From the NCBI RefSeq assembly GCF_023546765.1, contig NZ_CP097484.1, forward strand, positions 4,276,001 through 4,340,000: a stretch of DNA of 64,000 nt. Direction: 5' to 3'. Position 1 is the first letter of the stretch, and each line of letters starts with the position of its first letter. The translations under genes and the position numbers were made by a program. Shown here piece after piece: positions 17,609 to 26,712 of the stretch. The notes under the pieces are model-generated. The model did not search any database, was not told the DNA's origin, and saw only the letters and a list, made by a program, of their open reading frames with translations. This DNA comes from Methylobacterium tardum (GTDB lineage Bacteria; Pseudomonadota; Alphaproteobacteria; Rhizobiales; Beijerinckiaceae).

Positions 17609-17722
17609 CGTCATTCCGGGGCCGCGGAGCGGAGCCCGGAATCCAGACGCACAGGTGGTTCTCGGCCGACACCGTCGGCGCAACTGGGTTCCGGGCTCGC
17701 CTGCGGCGCCCCGGAACGACGG
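17609..17722. repeat. Intergenic palindromic repeat, family A copy 4
   Basis: The cleanest copy: CGTCATTCCGGGGCCGCGGA on the left and GGCGCCCCGGAACGACGG on the right, with GGAGCCCGGAATCCAGA and TTCCGGGCTCGCC inside. It fills the hprA-mtdA gap and would fold in the transcript. Confidence 0.85.
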
Positions 17723-17740
17723 CGTGCGATCTGCGCCGCC

Positions 17741-18685
17741 TCAGCTCTCGACCACGTTCTGCGGCTTGCCCGCCACGAACGCCTCGACGTTGTCGACGAG
17801 CTGATCGGCCAGGATCTGCATCGCCTCCTTGCTGGCCCAGGCCACGTGCGGCGTGACGATCAGGTTCGGCAGGTCGGCGTCGCACAGGATGTTGCCGTCC
17901 TTGGGCGGCTCCTGCGCCACCACGTCGAAGCCGGCGCCCGCGATCGTGCCGTCCTTGAGCGCTTCGAGCAGGGCCGCCTCGTCCACCAGCCCACCCCGGG
18001 CCGTGTTGATGAGGATGGCGCTCTTCTTCATCTTCTTGAGCTCGGCGGCGCCGATCATACCCTTGGTGTCGGGGGTCAGCGGCACGTGCAGCGTGATCAC
18101 GTCGGACTGCGTCAGGATTGTCTCGAAGTCGGCGAGCCCGTCCTGCGGGAACACGTCGTAGGCGAGGACCTTCATGCCGAGTGCCTCGGCGCGCTTGGCG
18201 ATCGACTTGCCCAGCGCCCCGTAGCCGACGATGCCGAGCGTCGAGCCGGCGATGTCGTAGATCGGATAGTCGAAGTAGCAGAACTGCTTCGACTTCGCCC
18301 AATCGCCGCGCCGGACCGAGTTGGCGTAGGGCACGATCGCCCGGCGCAGGGCGAACATCAGCCCGACCACGTGCTCCGGCACGGTGTTGAACGCGTAGTT
18401 GCGGATGTTGACGACGGTAATGCCCTGCTGTTTGGCCTGGGCCTTGTCGACCACGTCGGTGCCGGTGGCGGCCACCGCGATCAGCTTCAGGTCGGGCAGC
18501 TGCTTCAGCGTCTCGGCCCGCATCGGGACCTTGTTGATCAGCGCGATCTCCGCCCCCTGGAGGCGGGAGACGATCTCTTCCGGCGTCCAGGTCGACTCGT
18601 GCTCGACGTATTCATGCGGGAAGTTGAACGGTCGGACCCTGGCGTCGAGGGATTCACGATCCAGGAACACGATCTTCTTGGTCAT
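17741..18685 (-). CDS. hprA: Hydroxypyruvate reductase (serine cycle)
   Basis: 314 residues of the D-2-hydroxyacid dehydrogenase family. It reduces hydroxypyruvate to D-glycerate with NAD(P)H. The NAD-binding loop is LGIVGYGALGKSIAKRA; the catalytic Arg is in NTARGGLVDEAALLEAL and the catalytic His in TPHVAWASKEA. It follows sga by about 100 bases that contain a hairpin. The gene context fixes the substrate. Confidence 0.95.
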   Translation of the reverse strand: MTKKIVFLDRESLDARVRPFNFPHEYVEHESTWTPEEIVSRLQGAEIALINKVPMRAETLKQLPDLKLIAVAATGTDVVDKAQAKQQGITVVNIRNYAFNTVPEHVVGLMFALRRAIVPYANSVRRGDWAKSKQFCYFDYPIYDIAGSTLGIVGYGALGKSIAKRAEALGMKVLAYDVFPQDGLADFETILTQSDVITLHVPLTPDTKGMIGAAELKKMKKSAILINTARGGLVDEAALLEALKDGTIAGAGFDVVAQEPPKDGNILCDADLPNLIVTPHVAWASKEAMQILADQLVDNVEAFVAGKPQNVVES

Positions 18686-18741
18686 AGAACCCCTCTCGGA
18701 CGACGGGCGGTTTCCTCGATAGTCTTGGTCTTACTTGCGCG

Positions 18742-18775
18742 TCGGGGCGGGCCCGGCAACCCGGTCCCGCCCCGA
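18742..18775 (-). terminator. Hairpin between sga and hprA
   Basis: A perfect 10-bp stem (TCGGGGCGGG / CCCGCCCCGA) with a 14-base GC-rich loop just after the sga stop. Lying inside an operon, it may be a partial terminator or an mRNA-stabilising structure that sets sga above the downstream genes. Confidence 0.45.
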
Positions 18776-18788
18776 TCGCGTGCGCCGA

Positions 18789-19997
18789 TCACGCCTTATG
18801 CAGCGGATTCTCGCGCAGGTAGCTGGAGGCGGCGGCGACGCCCGAACCCGGCGTGACCTTGATGCCGCAATCGAGCATGGCCATCTCGGCGCCCGCGATG
18901 GCGCCCAGCAGCGACAGCTCGTTCAGGTCGCCCAGGTGGCCGATGCGGAACACCTTGCCGGCGACTTTCGACAGGCCGGCGCCCAGCGAGAGGTTGTAGC
19001 GCTCGTAGGCGTGGGTGATCACCTTGGCGGCGTCGGCGCCCTCCGGCACCACGATCGCCGTGACCGTGTCGGAGTTCCACTTCGGCTCCTTGGCGCAGGG
19101 CTTGAGGCCCCAGGCCGCCACGGCCTGGCGGGTCGCCTCGGCGAGCACGTGATGGCGGTGGTAGACGTTCTCCAGCCCCTCTTCCTTCACGATCGCCAGG
19201 GCCTCGCGCAGGCCGTAGAGCAGCGGCAGGACGGGGGTGTAGGGGAAGTAGCCGGTGGCGTTGGCGGCCAGCTGGTCCTTCCAGGCGAAGTAGGCGTGGC
19301 CGAGCCGGTCGTTGCGGCCGGTGCCGCCCTCGGCGATCTTAAGCGCCTTCGGGCTGATGCAGATCAGGCCGAGGCCGGCCGGCAGCATGAAGCCCTTCTG
19401 CGAGCCCGCGATGGCGCAATCGACCTTCCAGTCGTCCATGTAGAACGGCAGCGAGCCGATCGGCGAGATGCCGTCCACGAACAGCAGCGCCGGGTGGCCG
19501 GCGGCGTCGATCGCCCTGCGCACCGCGCCGATGTCGCTGGTGACGCCCGTGGCGGTCTCGTTGTGGACGACCATCACGGCCTTGATGGCGTGATCCTTGT
19601 CGGCCCGGAGCGCCTCCTCGATCTTCTGCGGATCGGCGCCGGCGCCCCACTCCTCCTCCTGAACGACCACGTCGAGGCCGAGGCGCTGGGCCATGTCGAC
19701 CCACAGGTGGCTGAACTGGCCGTAGCGGGCGGTGAGCACCTTGTCGCCGCGGCAGAGGGTGTTGGACAGGGCCGATTCCCAGATGCCGGTGCCCGAGGAC
19801 GGGAACAGGATGACCGTCCCGTTGGTCGAGCCGAACACCATCTTGGAGTCCTGCAGGAGCGGCTTCACCAGCTCGGGGAAGCTCGGCGAGCGGTGATCCT
19901 CGGACTGCACGTGCATGGCGCGCAGGACGCGCTCCGGGATGTTGGTGGGACCCGGGATGAAGAGGTGGTTGCGACCGGGGCGCCGGGTTGCGGCCAT
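18789..19997 (-). CDS. sga: Serine-glyoxylate aminotransferase
   Basis: 402 residues, class V PLP-dependent aminotransferase. It moves the amino group from serine to glyoxylate, giving hydroxypyruvate and glycine. The PLP-binding Lys lies in CAIAGSQKGFMLPAGLG at about residue 197; the start GRNHLFIPGPTNIPERV is typical. GGAGGAAA precedes the ATG. It is the first gene of the serine-cycle cluster; a palindrome at 20035-20049 may be a regulator site. Confidence 0.96.
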   Translation of the reverse strand: MAATRRPGRNHLFIPGPTNIPERVLRAMHVQSEDHRSPSFPELVKPLLQDSKMVFGSTNGTVILFPSSGTGIWESALSNTLCRGDKVLTARYGQFSHLWVDMAQRLGLDVVVQEEEWGAGADPQKIEEALRADKDHAIKAVMVVHNETATGVTSDIGAVRRAIDAAGHPALLFVDGISPIGSLPFYMDDWKVDCAIAGSQKGFMLPAGLGLICISPKALKIAEGGTGRNDRLGHAYFAWKDQLAANATGYFPYTPVLPLLYGLREALAIVKEEGLENVYHRHHVLAEATRQAVAAWGLKPCAKEPKWNSDTVTAIVVPEGADAAKVITHAYERYNLSLGAGLSKVAGKVFRIGHLGDLNELSLLGAIAGAEMAMLDCGIKVTPGSGVAAASSYLRENPLHKA

Positions 19998-20514
19998 GAT
20001 GTTTCCTCCGAAAAGTCCATTGTGGGCGAGCGTGAACCCGCGCCGGGTTGTTCAAGCGTCCTCAGGGAGCCGGTCCGGCGCCGTCGAAAGCGGCTCGCGC
20101 CGCACCCCCTCGAACGCCATCCTCTGCCGTGATCGGGGGGCCTCCGCGGAGCGGCAGGCGGCCTCACGCCGCTCGCGTCGCGGCACGCCCCCGCGCGCCG
20201 GTCGCCTCCGAAATGCCGTCCCGTCCAACGGCCTCAGGGCCGTCCTCGCCGCCTTCCTGTCAAGGTCCGGCCGAGCTCGTGCCGAGCCGCCGGTTCCTGG
20301 TATTATGAGGCGGCGAGCCCGGAAAGGAAAACCGGAAAAACTTCCGGAACTTGGCAAAAAAATTTTTTGTGCGCCGCAACGAAGATGATCTCGGGTTGAG
20401 AGGCGTCGCGGCACCGCACCAGCGCTGGCTCCGCCGCCTAGGACCCGCGTCATCAAACTGAGATGCGATCGCGCTCTGGATCCTGGCACCGTACAGCCGC
20501 CGGGAGAGGGTACC
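19998..20514. other. Divergent regulatory region upstream of sga
   Basis: 517 bases between sga (minus) and the phosphoesterase gene (plus), with no credible gene. It holds an AACCCG-CGC-CGGGTT palindrome at 20035-20049 and an A7T6 tract at 20356-20368, which should bend the helix. This region must contain the start of the main serine-cycle transcript. I could not identify a convincing -35/-10 pair. Confidence 0.6.
20035..20049. promoter_or_regulatory. Palindrome upstream of sga, possible operator
   Basis: AACCCG, three bases, then CGGGTT: a perfect 6-base inverted repeat 38 bases before the sga ATG. Serine-cycle genes in Methylobacterium are controlled by the LysR-type regulator QscR, whose sites are of the interrupted-palindrome kind. 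The assignment is inference. Confidence 0.3.
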
Positions 20515-21330
20515 GTGGCCGAGGTTGAGGAGATGCCGGTCCGGGTTCGGACGCTGTTCCTGTCCGACCTGCATCTCGGCACGCGCGGCTGCCGTGCCGG
20601 GCTGCTGCTGTCGTTCCTGAAGGATTACGACGCCGATACGATCTACCTCGTCGGCGACATCGTGGATGGCTGGCAGCTGCGCTCCGGATGGTACTGGCCG
20701 CAGGAGCACAACGACGTCGTGCAGAAGCTCCTGCGCAAGGTCCGCAAGGGGACCCGCATCGTCTACCTGCCGGGCAACCACGACGAGTTCCTGCGCGACT
20801 ATGTCGGCACCAATTTCGGCGGGATCGAGCTGGCGGAGACCGCGATCCACGAGGCGGCCGACGGCCGGCGCTACCTCGTGATCCACGGCGACCAGTTCGA
20901 CATGGTGGTGCGCCACTCGCGCTGGCTCGCCCATCTCGGCGACGGTGCCTACACGCTGGCTTTGTCCCTCAACACCGTGATCAACAAGGCGCGGCGGCGC
21001 CTCGGCCTGTCCTACTGGTCGCTCTCCGCCTGGGCGAAGCTGCGCGTGAAGAACGCCGTCAGCTTCATCGGCCGCTTCGAGACGATCCTGGCCGACGAGG
21101 CGCGCCGGCAGGGCGCCGACGGCGTGATCTGCGGCCACATCCACCATGCGGCCGACCGGCCGATCGGCGATCTGCGCTACCTCAACACCGGCGACTGGGT
21201 CGAATCCTGCACCGGCTTGGTCGAGCACTACGACGGTCGCATCGAGGTGCTGCACTATCCGAGCGTCCTGCGGGCGCGCAGGGCCGAGAGCGTCCCGGAC
21301 ACGCTGCCGGGCCGGCGCGCCGTGGCGTGA
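20515..21330 (+). CDS. LpxH-like metallophosphoesterase
   Basis: 271 residues from GTG 20515. All five calcineurin-like metal motifs are seen: DLHLG, GDIVDGW, GNHDE, VIHGDQFD and GHIHHA. The family contains UDP-2,3-diacylglucosamine diphosphatases of lipid A synthesis; this longer form with a helical insert (VINKARRRLGLSYWSLS) is common in alphaproteobacteria and its substrate is less certain. It is followed directly by a glycosyltransferase, pointing to an envelope lipid role. Confidence 0.88.
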   Translation: MAEVEEMPVRVRTLFLSDLHLGTRGCRAGLLLSFLKDYDADTIYLVGDIVDGWQLRSGWYWPQEHNDVVQKLLRKVRKGTRIVYLPGNHDEFLRDYVGTNFGGIELAETAIHEAADGRRYLVIHGDQFDMVVRHSRWLAHLGDGAYTLALSLNTVINKARRRLGLSYWSLSAWAKLRVKNAVSFIGRFETILADEARRQGADGVICGHIHHAADRPIGDLRYLNTGDWVESCTGLVEHYDGRIEVLHYPSVLRARRAESVPDTLPGRRAVA

Positions 21331-21341
21331 GGTCACCGCCC

Positions 21342-22388
21342 GTGAAGCTCCTCATCGCCAGCGATGCCTGGCACCCGCAGGTGAACGGCGTGGTGCGCTC
21401 CCTGGAGCAGATGGTGTGGCGCGCGCCGGAGCACGGCTTCGAGACGGCCTTGCTGACGGTCGCGGATTTCCGCTCGCTGCCCCTGCCGGGCTATCCGGAG
21501 ATCCGCCTCGCCTATGCCGGGCGGGAGCGGGTGGCCGCGCGCTGGAACGCGGAGCGGCCGACCCACGTCCACATCGCGACCGAAGGGCCCGTGGGCACGG
21601 CGGCCCGGCGCTACTGCCTCGCCCATGCGCTGCCCTTCACCACGAGCTACCACACGCGCTTCCCCGAGTACCTCGCAGCCCGGGCCCCCGTGCCGGAGGC
21701 TTGGTCCTACGCCTATCTGCGCCGCTTCCACGGCGCCGCCCGGGGCACGATGGTCAGCACCGCCTCGCTGCAGGGCGAGCTGGCGGCAAGGGGCTTCGGC
21801 CGGCTGATGCGCTGGACCCGCGGCGTCGATACCGCGCGATTCCGGCCCGCCGAGCCCGGCGCCCCGCTCCCGGCGGACCTCGTCGGACTGCCTCGGCCGC
21901 TGTTCCTCTATGTCGGGCGGCTCGCTGTGGAGAAGAACGTCGCGGCCTTCCTGAGCCTCGATCTGCCGGGCACCAAGGTCGTCGTGGGCGACGGCCCGGA
22001 CCGGGCGCGGCTCCAGGCGCTGGCGCCCGGAGCACGGTTCCTCGGCACTCGGACCGGCGCGGACCTCTCGGCGGTCTACGCAGCCTGCGACGTCTTCGTT
22101 TTCCCGAGCCTCACCGACACGTTCGGCATCGTGCTTCTCGAGGCCCTGGCCAGCGGGCTGCCGGTGGCGGCCTTCCCGGTGCCGGGACCGAACGACGTCG
22201 TCGGCGGCACCCGCGTCGGGGTGCTCGACCGGGATCTGCGGGCCGCCTCGCTCGCGGCCCTCGACCTGTCGCGCGCCGAATGCCGGGCCGAGGCCCTGCG
22301 CTGCGGCTGGGACGAGAGCGCCCGCCAGTTTTTCGGCAACATCGTCGAGGCGCATGGCGGTGTGCAGGGGACCCGGGACGCCGCCTGA
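21342..22388 (+). CDS. Glycosyltransferase family 4 (GT-B fold)
   Basis: 348 residues from GTG 21342 (GAGG 9 bases upstream); GTG 21327, overlapping the previous stop, is an alternative. The acceptor domain starts KLLIASDAWHPQVNGVVRSL, and the donor domain has YVGRLAVEKN and FPSLTDTFGIVLLEALASGL with the nucleotide-sugar Glu. The sequence resembles MgtA/alpha-mannosyltransferases that glycosylate membrane glycerolipids. Acceptor and sugar are not readable; pairing with the phosphoesterase suggests a membrane lipid. Confidence 0.88.
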   Translation: MKLLIASDAWHPQVNGVVRSLEQMVWRAPEHGFETALLTVADFRSLPLPGYPEIRLAYAGRERVAARWNAERPTHVHIATEGPVGTAARRYCLAHALPFTTSYHTRFPEYLAARAPVPEAWSYAYLRRFHGAARGTMVSTASLQGELAARGFGRLMRWTRGVDTARFRPAEPGAPLPADLVGLPRPLFLYVGRLAVEKNVAAFLSLDLPGTKVVVGDGPDRARLQALAPGARFLGTRTGADLSAVYAACDVFVFPSLTDTFGIVLLEALASGLPVAAFPVPGPNDVVGGTRVGVLDRDLRAASLAALDLSRAECRAEALRCGWDESARQFFGNIVEAHGGVQGTRDAA

Positions 22389-22426
22389 CCGGTGACGGCG
22401 CCCGCGCGGGATGGCAGGAGAAGGCC

Positions 22427-23107
22427 ATGCCGCCTCCCCGGAAGTCCCCCGCCCGGAAGTCCCCTGCCCTAAAGTCTCCTGCCGGGAAGCCGCCCGCCAC
22501 GACGATGCCGTTCGATCCGGCCCGCGCGGCCGAGTACCCCGCCGTCATCGGCTGCGACGAGGTCGGGCGCGGCGCGCTGTGCGGGCCCGTGGTGGTGGCA
22601 GCGGTCTGGTTCGATCCCGTGGCGCTCCCACCGGATCTGCTCGCCGCCCTGGACGACAGCAAGCGCGTGCCCGAGCCGGTCCGCGCGCGGCTGGCGCCGC
22701 TGATCCGCGCCCATGGGCGCGTCGCGGTGGCGGCGGGCTCCCGGGCGCTGATCGACCGGATCAACATCCGCGCCGCCACCCTCGACGCGATGGCGCGCGC
22801 AGTGGCCCGCCTCGGGCTCGACGCGCCGGTCCTGGTCGACGGGCGCGATGCCCTGCCGGGCCTGCCGGGCCTGCCGGGCCGCGCGGTGGTCGGCGGCGAC
22901 AGGCTGGTCCCGCAGATCGCCGCCGCCTCTATCGTCGCCAAGGTGTTTCGCGACGACCTGATGCGGCGCTTGGCCGAGCGCCATCCCGGCTACGGCTGGG
23001 AGCGCAACGTCGGCTACGGCACGGCAATCCACCGCGTCGGCCTGACGAAGCTCGGCCGGAGCCCGCATCACCGGCTCAGCTTCACCCGCGGGTTCGGCCC
23101 GGCCTGA
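22427..23107 (+). CDS. rnhB: Ribonuclease HII
   Basis: 226 residues. RNase HII cuts RNA in RNA-DNA hybrids and removes misincorporated ribonucleotides. Catalytic acids are in GCDEVGRGALCGP, with LDDSKRVPEPVRARL, VDGRD and the end GLTKLGRSPHHRLSF. Two oddities: the N-terminal tail is a 15-base tandem repeat coding for R/LKSPA units, and an internal 9-base repeat codes GLPGLPGLPG. The core has normal length without the tail. AGGAGAAG precedes the ATG. Confidence 0.94.
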   Translation: MPPPRKSPARKSPALKSPAGKPPATTMPFDPARAAEYPAVIGCDEVGRGALCGPVVVAAVWFDPVALPPDLLAALDDSKRVPEPVRARLAPLIRAHGRVAVAAGSRALIDRINIRAATLDAMARAVARLGLDAPVLVDGRDALPGLPGLPGRAVVGGDRLVPQIAAASIVAKVFRDDLMRRLAERHPGYGWERNVGYGTAIHRVGLTKLGRSPHHRLSFTRGFGPA

Positions 23108-23117
23108 CCGGTCGGGT

Positions 23118-25220
23118 TCACGCGGCCCGGACGCTTGCCAGGAACCGATCGACCTCGGCCGCGAGCTGCTCGGACTGGCGCGACAGCGCGGTGGCCGCGG
23201 TGAGCACGTGATCGGCCGCGCGGCCCGTCTGGTCGGCCGCGTTCGCCACGCCGGTGATGTTGCCGGTGACCTCCTGCGTCCCCGCATTGGCCTGTGTGAT
23301 GTTGCGGACGATCTCCTGCGTGGCCGCTCCCTGCTGCTCCACCGCCGCCGCGATCGCCGCCGCCACGGCGCTGATCTCCCCGATCCGGCCGGTGATCGTG
23401 CCGATCGCATCCACCGCCTGGCCGGTCACGCTGCGGATCTCGCCAATCTGCCGGCCGATCTCCTCGGTGGCCTGGCCGGTCTGGGCGGCGAGCGCCTTCA
23501 CCTCCGTGGCGACCACCGCGAAACCCCGTCCCGCCTCGCCAGCCCGCGCCGCCTCGATCGTCGCGTTGAGCGCCAGGAGATTCGTCTGCGCGGCGATGCC
23601 GGCGATCAGCTCGATCACGGCCCCGACCCGGGCGGCCGCCCCGTTGAGCGCGGCCACGAGCGTGGCGGTCTGATCGGCCTCGCCGACCGCGATCCGGGCC
23701 AGCTCGGATGAGCCCTGGACCTGACGCCCGATCTCCTGGACGGACGTCCCGAGTTCCTCGACGGCGGCCGCCACCGTCCTGACGCCGGCGGACGCCTCCT
23801 CGGCGGCGGCCGCCACGGCGTTGGACTGGCTGGCGGTCTGCTGGGCTGTGGTGGTCATCTGCCAGGCGGTGGTCTGCAGCTCGGCCGCGGAGCCGGAGAC
23901 TTGCGCGACGATGCCGGACACCGCCTGCTCGAAGCCCTGCGCCAGGGCGTCGGTGGCCGACCGGCGCTGCGCCTCCGCGGCGAGGCGGGCCGCATCGGCC
24001 TCCGCTTCCAGCGCCCGGGTCCGGATCAGGTTGTCCTTGAACACCTGGACAGCCGCCGCGATCGCGCCGATCTCGTCCCGCCGATTTTGGGCCGGGATGG
24101 CGACAGTGGCGTCGCCGGCCGCGAGAGCCCGCATGGCTTGAATCATGGTCTGGATCGGCCGAATCACGCGCCGGAAGACGATCCCCGTACCGCCGATGGC
24201 CAGCACCAGAGAACCGGCGAGAAGCAGGAGCGCGAGCAGCAGCGACCGCTGCGTCGCGGCGGCGAGGGCCTCGGCGCGCTGGATCATCGCATCGAGGGCG
24301 GCGTTGGCCAGATCGGCGAGGGCGGCTCCGTCGGCGATGTTGCCTGCCCGCAGCGCCTTCACCCCGATGCCGGGTGGCCTGCCCGCGCTCAGCGCCTCGG
24401 TCAGGACAACGCGCCGTGCGGCCGCCTCACCCTCGAAATTCCGGGCCCGGGCCTCCTGAAAGGCGAGCCTGATCGTGTCGGGCAGGTCGGCGCCGATCGC
24501 ATCGGCGACCTCGGACCACGCCGCGAAGAGCCGCGCCCGCTCCTCGGCAGCCGCGACGATCTCGGCCTGGGACCAGCCCGTCCCGGCTGCTACCGCCGTC
24601 TCGATCCGGACCCAGGATATCCCGAACGCGATTCGGGTGGCCCAGGCCGCCCGCTTGATCTCGAGATAGCGCTCGACGGCCGCATCCTGCCGCGGAAGGA
24701 CGGTATCCACCGCCTTGTTGGTTGCCGCCAGGGCCTGGAGGAGCGCGGCGCTGACCGCCTCCACATTCTGCCGGATCGTGGCGTTGCGCTGGGTCTTCGG
24801 CACCGCGGCAGCCGCCTCGACCTGCGGCCACAAGGCTGCCAGAGCCTCCTGCGCGCGCCGCAGCGGCTCCAGCGTGACCTGCACCGCCGGCATGTCGAGG
24901 GTGCCAACGAGGGCCCAGAGCGCGGTCTCGCCGTCGATTCGGGCACGGTGATCCGACTGGAAGGCGGTGTTGTCGGCCTCGGAGATCGGGTTCTCGTCGG
25001 CCAGCAGCCTCAGGGCCGTGCCGCGCTCCGTCCGTGTCGCGACGATCGAGCGGAGCAGGGCGCGGCTCGCCTGCGACAGGGCGACAACCTGCTGACTGCG
25101 CAGCGTCTCCTCGCGGGCCTCCAGCAACGTGGTGGCACGCGCCACGAGCAACAGGGCGCTCATCGCAAACAGGAGAGACCCAAACGTCACACCGATAGAT
25201 GAATGACCGATCCTGAACAC
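23118..25220 (-). CDS. Methyl-accepting chemotaxis protein
   Basis: 700 residues. A first membrane span lies at about 10-28, a helical periplasmic sensor region at 30-320, and a second span ([18 protein letters not shown]) at about 322-345. A HAMP domain ([18 protein letters not shown]) and the signalling domain follow, with the conserved hairpin tip [20 protein letters not shown]. The ligand is unknown. There is no C-terminal CheR-binding pentapeptide. It converges with rnhB and has an AT-rich promoter region. Confidence 0.92.
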   Translation of the reverse strand: MFRIGHSSIGVTFGSLLFAMSALLLVARATTLLEAREETLRSQQVVALSQASRALLRSIVATRTERGTALRLLADENPISEADNTAFQSDHRARIDGETALWALVGTLDMPAVQVTLEPLRRAQEALAALWPQVEAAAAVPKTQRNATIRQNVEAVSAALLQALAATNKAVDTVLPRQDAAVERYLEIKRAAWATRIAFGISWVRIETAVAAGTGWSQAEIVAAAEERARLFAAWSEVADAIGADLPDTIRLAFQEARARNFEGEAAARRVVLTEALSAGRPPGIGVKALRAGNIADGAALADLANAALDAMIQRAEALAAATQRSLLLALLLLAGSLVLAIGGTGIVFRRVIRPIQTMIQAMRALAAGDATVAIPAQNRRDEIGAIAAAVQVFKDNLIRTRALEAEADAARLAAEAQRRSATDALAQGFEQAVSGIVAQVSGSAAELQTTAWQMTTTAQQTASQSNAVAAAAEEASAGVRTVAAAVEELGTSVQEIGRQVQGSSELARIAVGEADQTATLVAALNGAAARVGAVIELIAGIAAQTNLLALNATIEAARAGEAGRGFAVVATEVKALAAQTGQATEEIGRQIGEIRSVTGQAVDAIGTITGRIGEISAVAAAIAAAVEQQGAATQEIVRNITQANAGTQEVTGNITGVANAADQTGRAADHVLTAATALSRQSEQLAAEVDRFLASVRAA

Positions 25221-25581
25221 CAGAACATCCTTTATAGATGCACGTGATCTGCCGCTGCTATAAGAGCTTATATCTTACAAGTTGTCTTTTAAATCTCAAC
25301 TTTGCGCAGTAAGAACCTGAAAGCCGGCCATGTCAATCTTGTGTTGTTCATGCACTTAGACGACACAAGCTCATAAACCCCGTCGTTACATCTTATGTCT
25401 CGACCAACATCGTGGATCTTTATCGCGGACAAATTATTTTCAATGCACGGCTTCGCGTATTCGAGACAGGTTGCTCGAAGGGTGGGGCCGGGCCGGCCGG
25501 TCGTCCACCTGTCAGAGGCTCGACCTCACGAGGCTGGCCCCGTCGGACCGGGCGAGCCGACCGAAACCGATCCGCCGACCG
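25221..25581. other. AT-rich intergenic region
   Basis: 361 bases between the chemoreceptor and radical SAM genes (both minus). The 220 bases next to the chemoreceptor are far more AT-rich than the rest of the window and contain its probable promoter. No gene or repeat was recognised. Confidence 0.6.
25308..25336 (-). promoter_or_regulatory. Probable chemoreceptor promoter
   Basis: On the minus strand a perfect TTGACA (25331-25336) is 17 bases from CTTACT (25308-25313). The leader to the ATG would be about 80 bases and AT-rich. The -10 is weak, so the call is moderate. Confidence 0.45.
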
Positions 25582-26697
25582 TCAGAACAGCGCCAACTGC
25601 GCCCCCGGCTTGCGGAAGGCATCCCGGTCCAGGGCCATTCGGCCGAAGGCGAAGCCAAGCCGTGTTCCCGCGAGCCGCACCCGTTGGCCGATCATCGCCG
25701 CGTAGGCGCCCTCGCCGCGGAAGCGGTGGCCGAAACGCGGATCGTTCTCGCGGCCGCCCCGGGCCTGTGCCAGCAGCCCGAAGGTCCGGTCCTTCCGCTC
25801 GGGGTAATGCGCGGAAAACCAGTCGGCCACGAGGTCGGCGACCTCACCCGGCAGCCGGAGCAGCGCGTGGCCGATCCGGCTCGCGCCGTTCTCCCGGGCC
25901 CGGGCGAGGATCGTCTCGATCTCGGGATCGGTGAGCCCCGGGATGATCGGCGAGACGTTGACCATCACGGGCACGCCCGCCGCGCTCAAGGCGCGCATCG
26001 CAGCGAGCCGCTTATCCGGCCGCGGCGCGCGGGGATCGAGACGTCGGGCGAGGTCCGGATCGAGGGTCGGCAGCGACAGGGCGACGAGGATCAGGTTCTG
26101 CGCGGCCATTTCGGCCAGGATGTCGAGGTCGCGCAGGATGAGGTCGGATTTCGTCGTGATGCTGACCGGGTGCCGGGTCTCCCGCAGCACCTCCAAGACC
26201 GCGCGGGTGATGCGGTGCTCGCGCTCCAGCGGCTGGTAGGGATCGGTGGCCGTTCCGAGGGCGATGGTCTCGGGGCGATAGCCCGGCGCCGCCAGCTCCC
26301 GGGTGAGGAGCCGCGCGGCTTCGGGCTTGGTGACGATCCGCGATTCGAAATCGAGCCCCGGCGACAGACCGAGCCAGGCGTGGGTCGGCCGCGCGTAGCA
26401 GTAGATGCAGCCGTGCTCGCAGCCGCGATAGGGATTGACCGACCGGTCGAACGGGATGTCGGGCGACGTGTTGCGGGCGATGATGCGGGCCGAGCGCTCC
26501 GGCGTGACCTGCGTGCGCACGGGAGCCGGCGCGTCGGCTTCCCAGTCGGGATCGTGGAACACCTCATGCCGGGCCGCCGCGAAACGGCTCGTGGGATTGG
26601 CGGTGGCGCCGCGACCGCGCCGGGCGCTCTCGGGCGGCGTGCTGGGCCCGAGACGGAGCGCGACCTCGCGGGTGGATCCCCTTCTGCCATGTCCCAT
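25582..26697 (-). CDS. Radical SAM protein, PA0069 / SplB-like family
   Basis: 371 residues from the ATG at 26697 (MGHGRRGSTREV). The [4Fe-4S] cluster motif CX3CX2C is CEHGCIYCYA at about residue 85, followed by LGTATDPYQPLEREH and ITTKSDLILRD, typical of this family. The family is widespread and related to spore photoproduct lyase-like proteins, but its reaction is not established. The promoter side contains a parS site about 16 bases upstream of the start codon. Confidence 0.88.
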   Translation of the reverse strand: MGHGRRGSTREVALRLGPSTPPESARRGRGATANPTSRFAAARHEVFHDPDWEADAPAPVRTQVTPERSARIIARNTSPDIPFDRSVNPYRGCEHGCIYCYARPTHAWLGLSPGLDFESRIVTKPEAARLLTRELAAPGYRPETIALGTATDPYQPLEREHRITRAVLEVLRETRHPVSITTKSDLILRDLDILAEMAAQNLILVALSLPTLDPDLARRLDPRAPRPDKRLAAMRALSAAGVPVMVNVSPIIPGLTDPEIETILARARENGASRIGHALLRLPGEVADLVADWFSAHYPERKDRTFGLLAQARGGRENDPRFGHRFRGEGAYAAMIGQRVRLAGTRLGFAFGRMALDRDAFRKPGAQLALF

Positions 26698-26712
26698 GCC
26701 GAGTCGCTCCCG

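Noticed and set aside
20356..20368. A7T6 tract as a terminator
   Set aside because: No GC-rich hairpin precedes it on either strand; it is better read as a bent-DNA or promoter element.
22430..22500. Short tandem repeats as a CRISPR array
   Set aside because: Units are 15 bases without spacers and lie in the rnhB coding frame.
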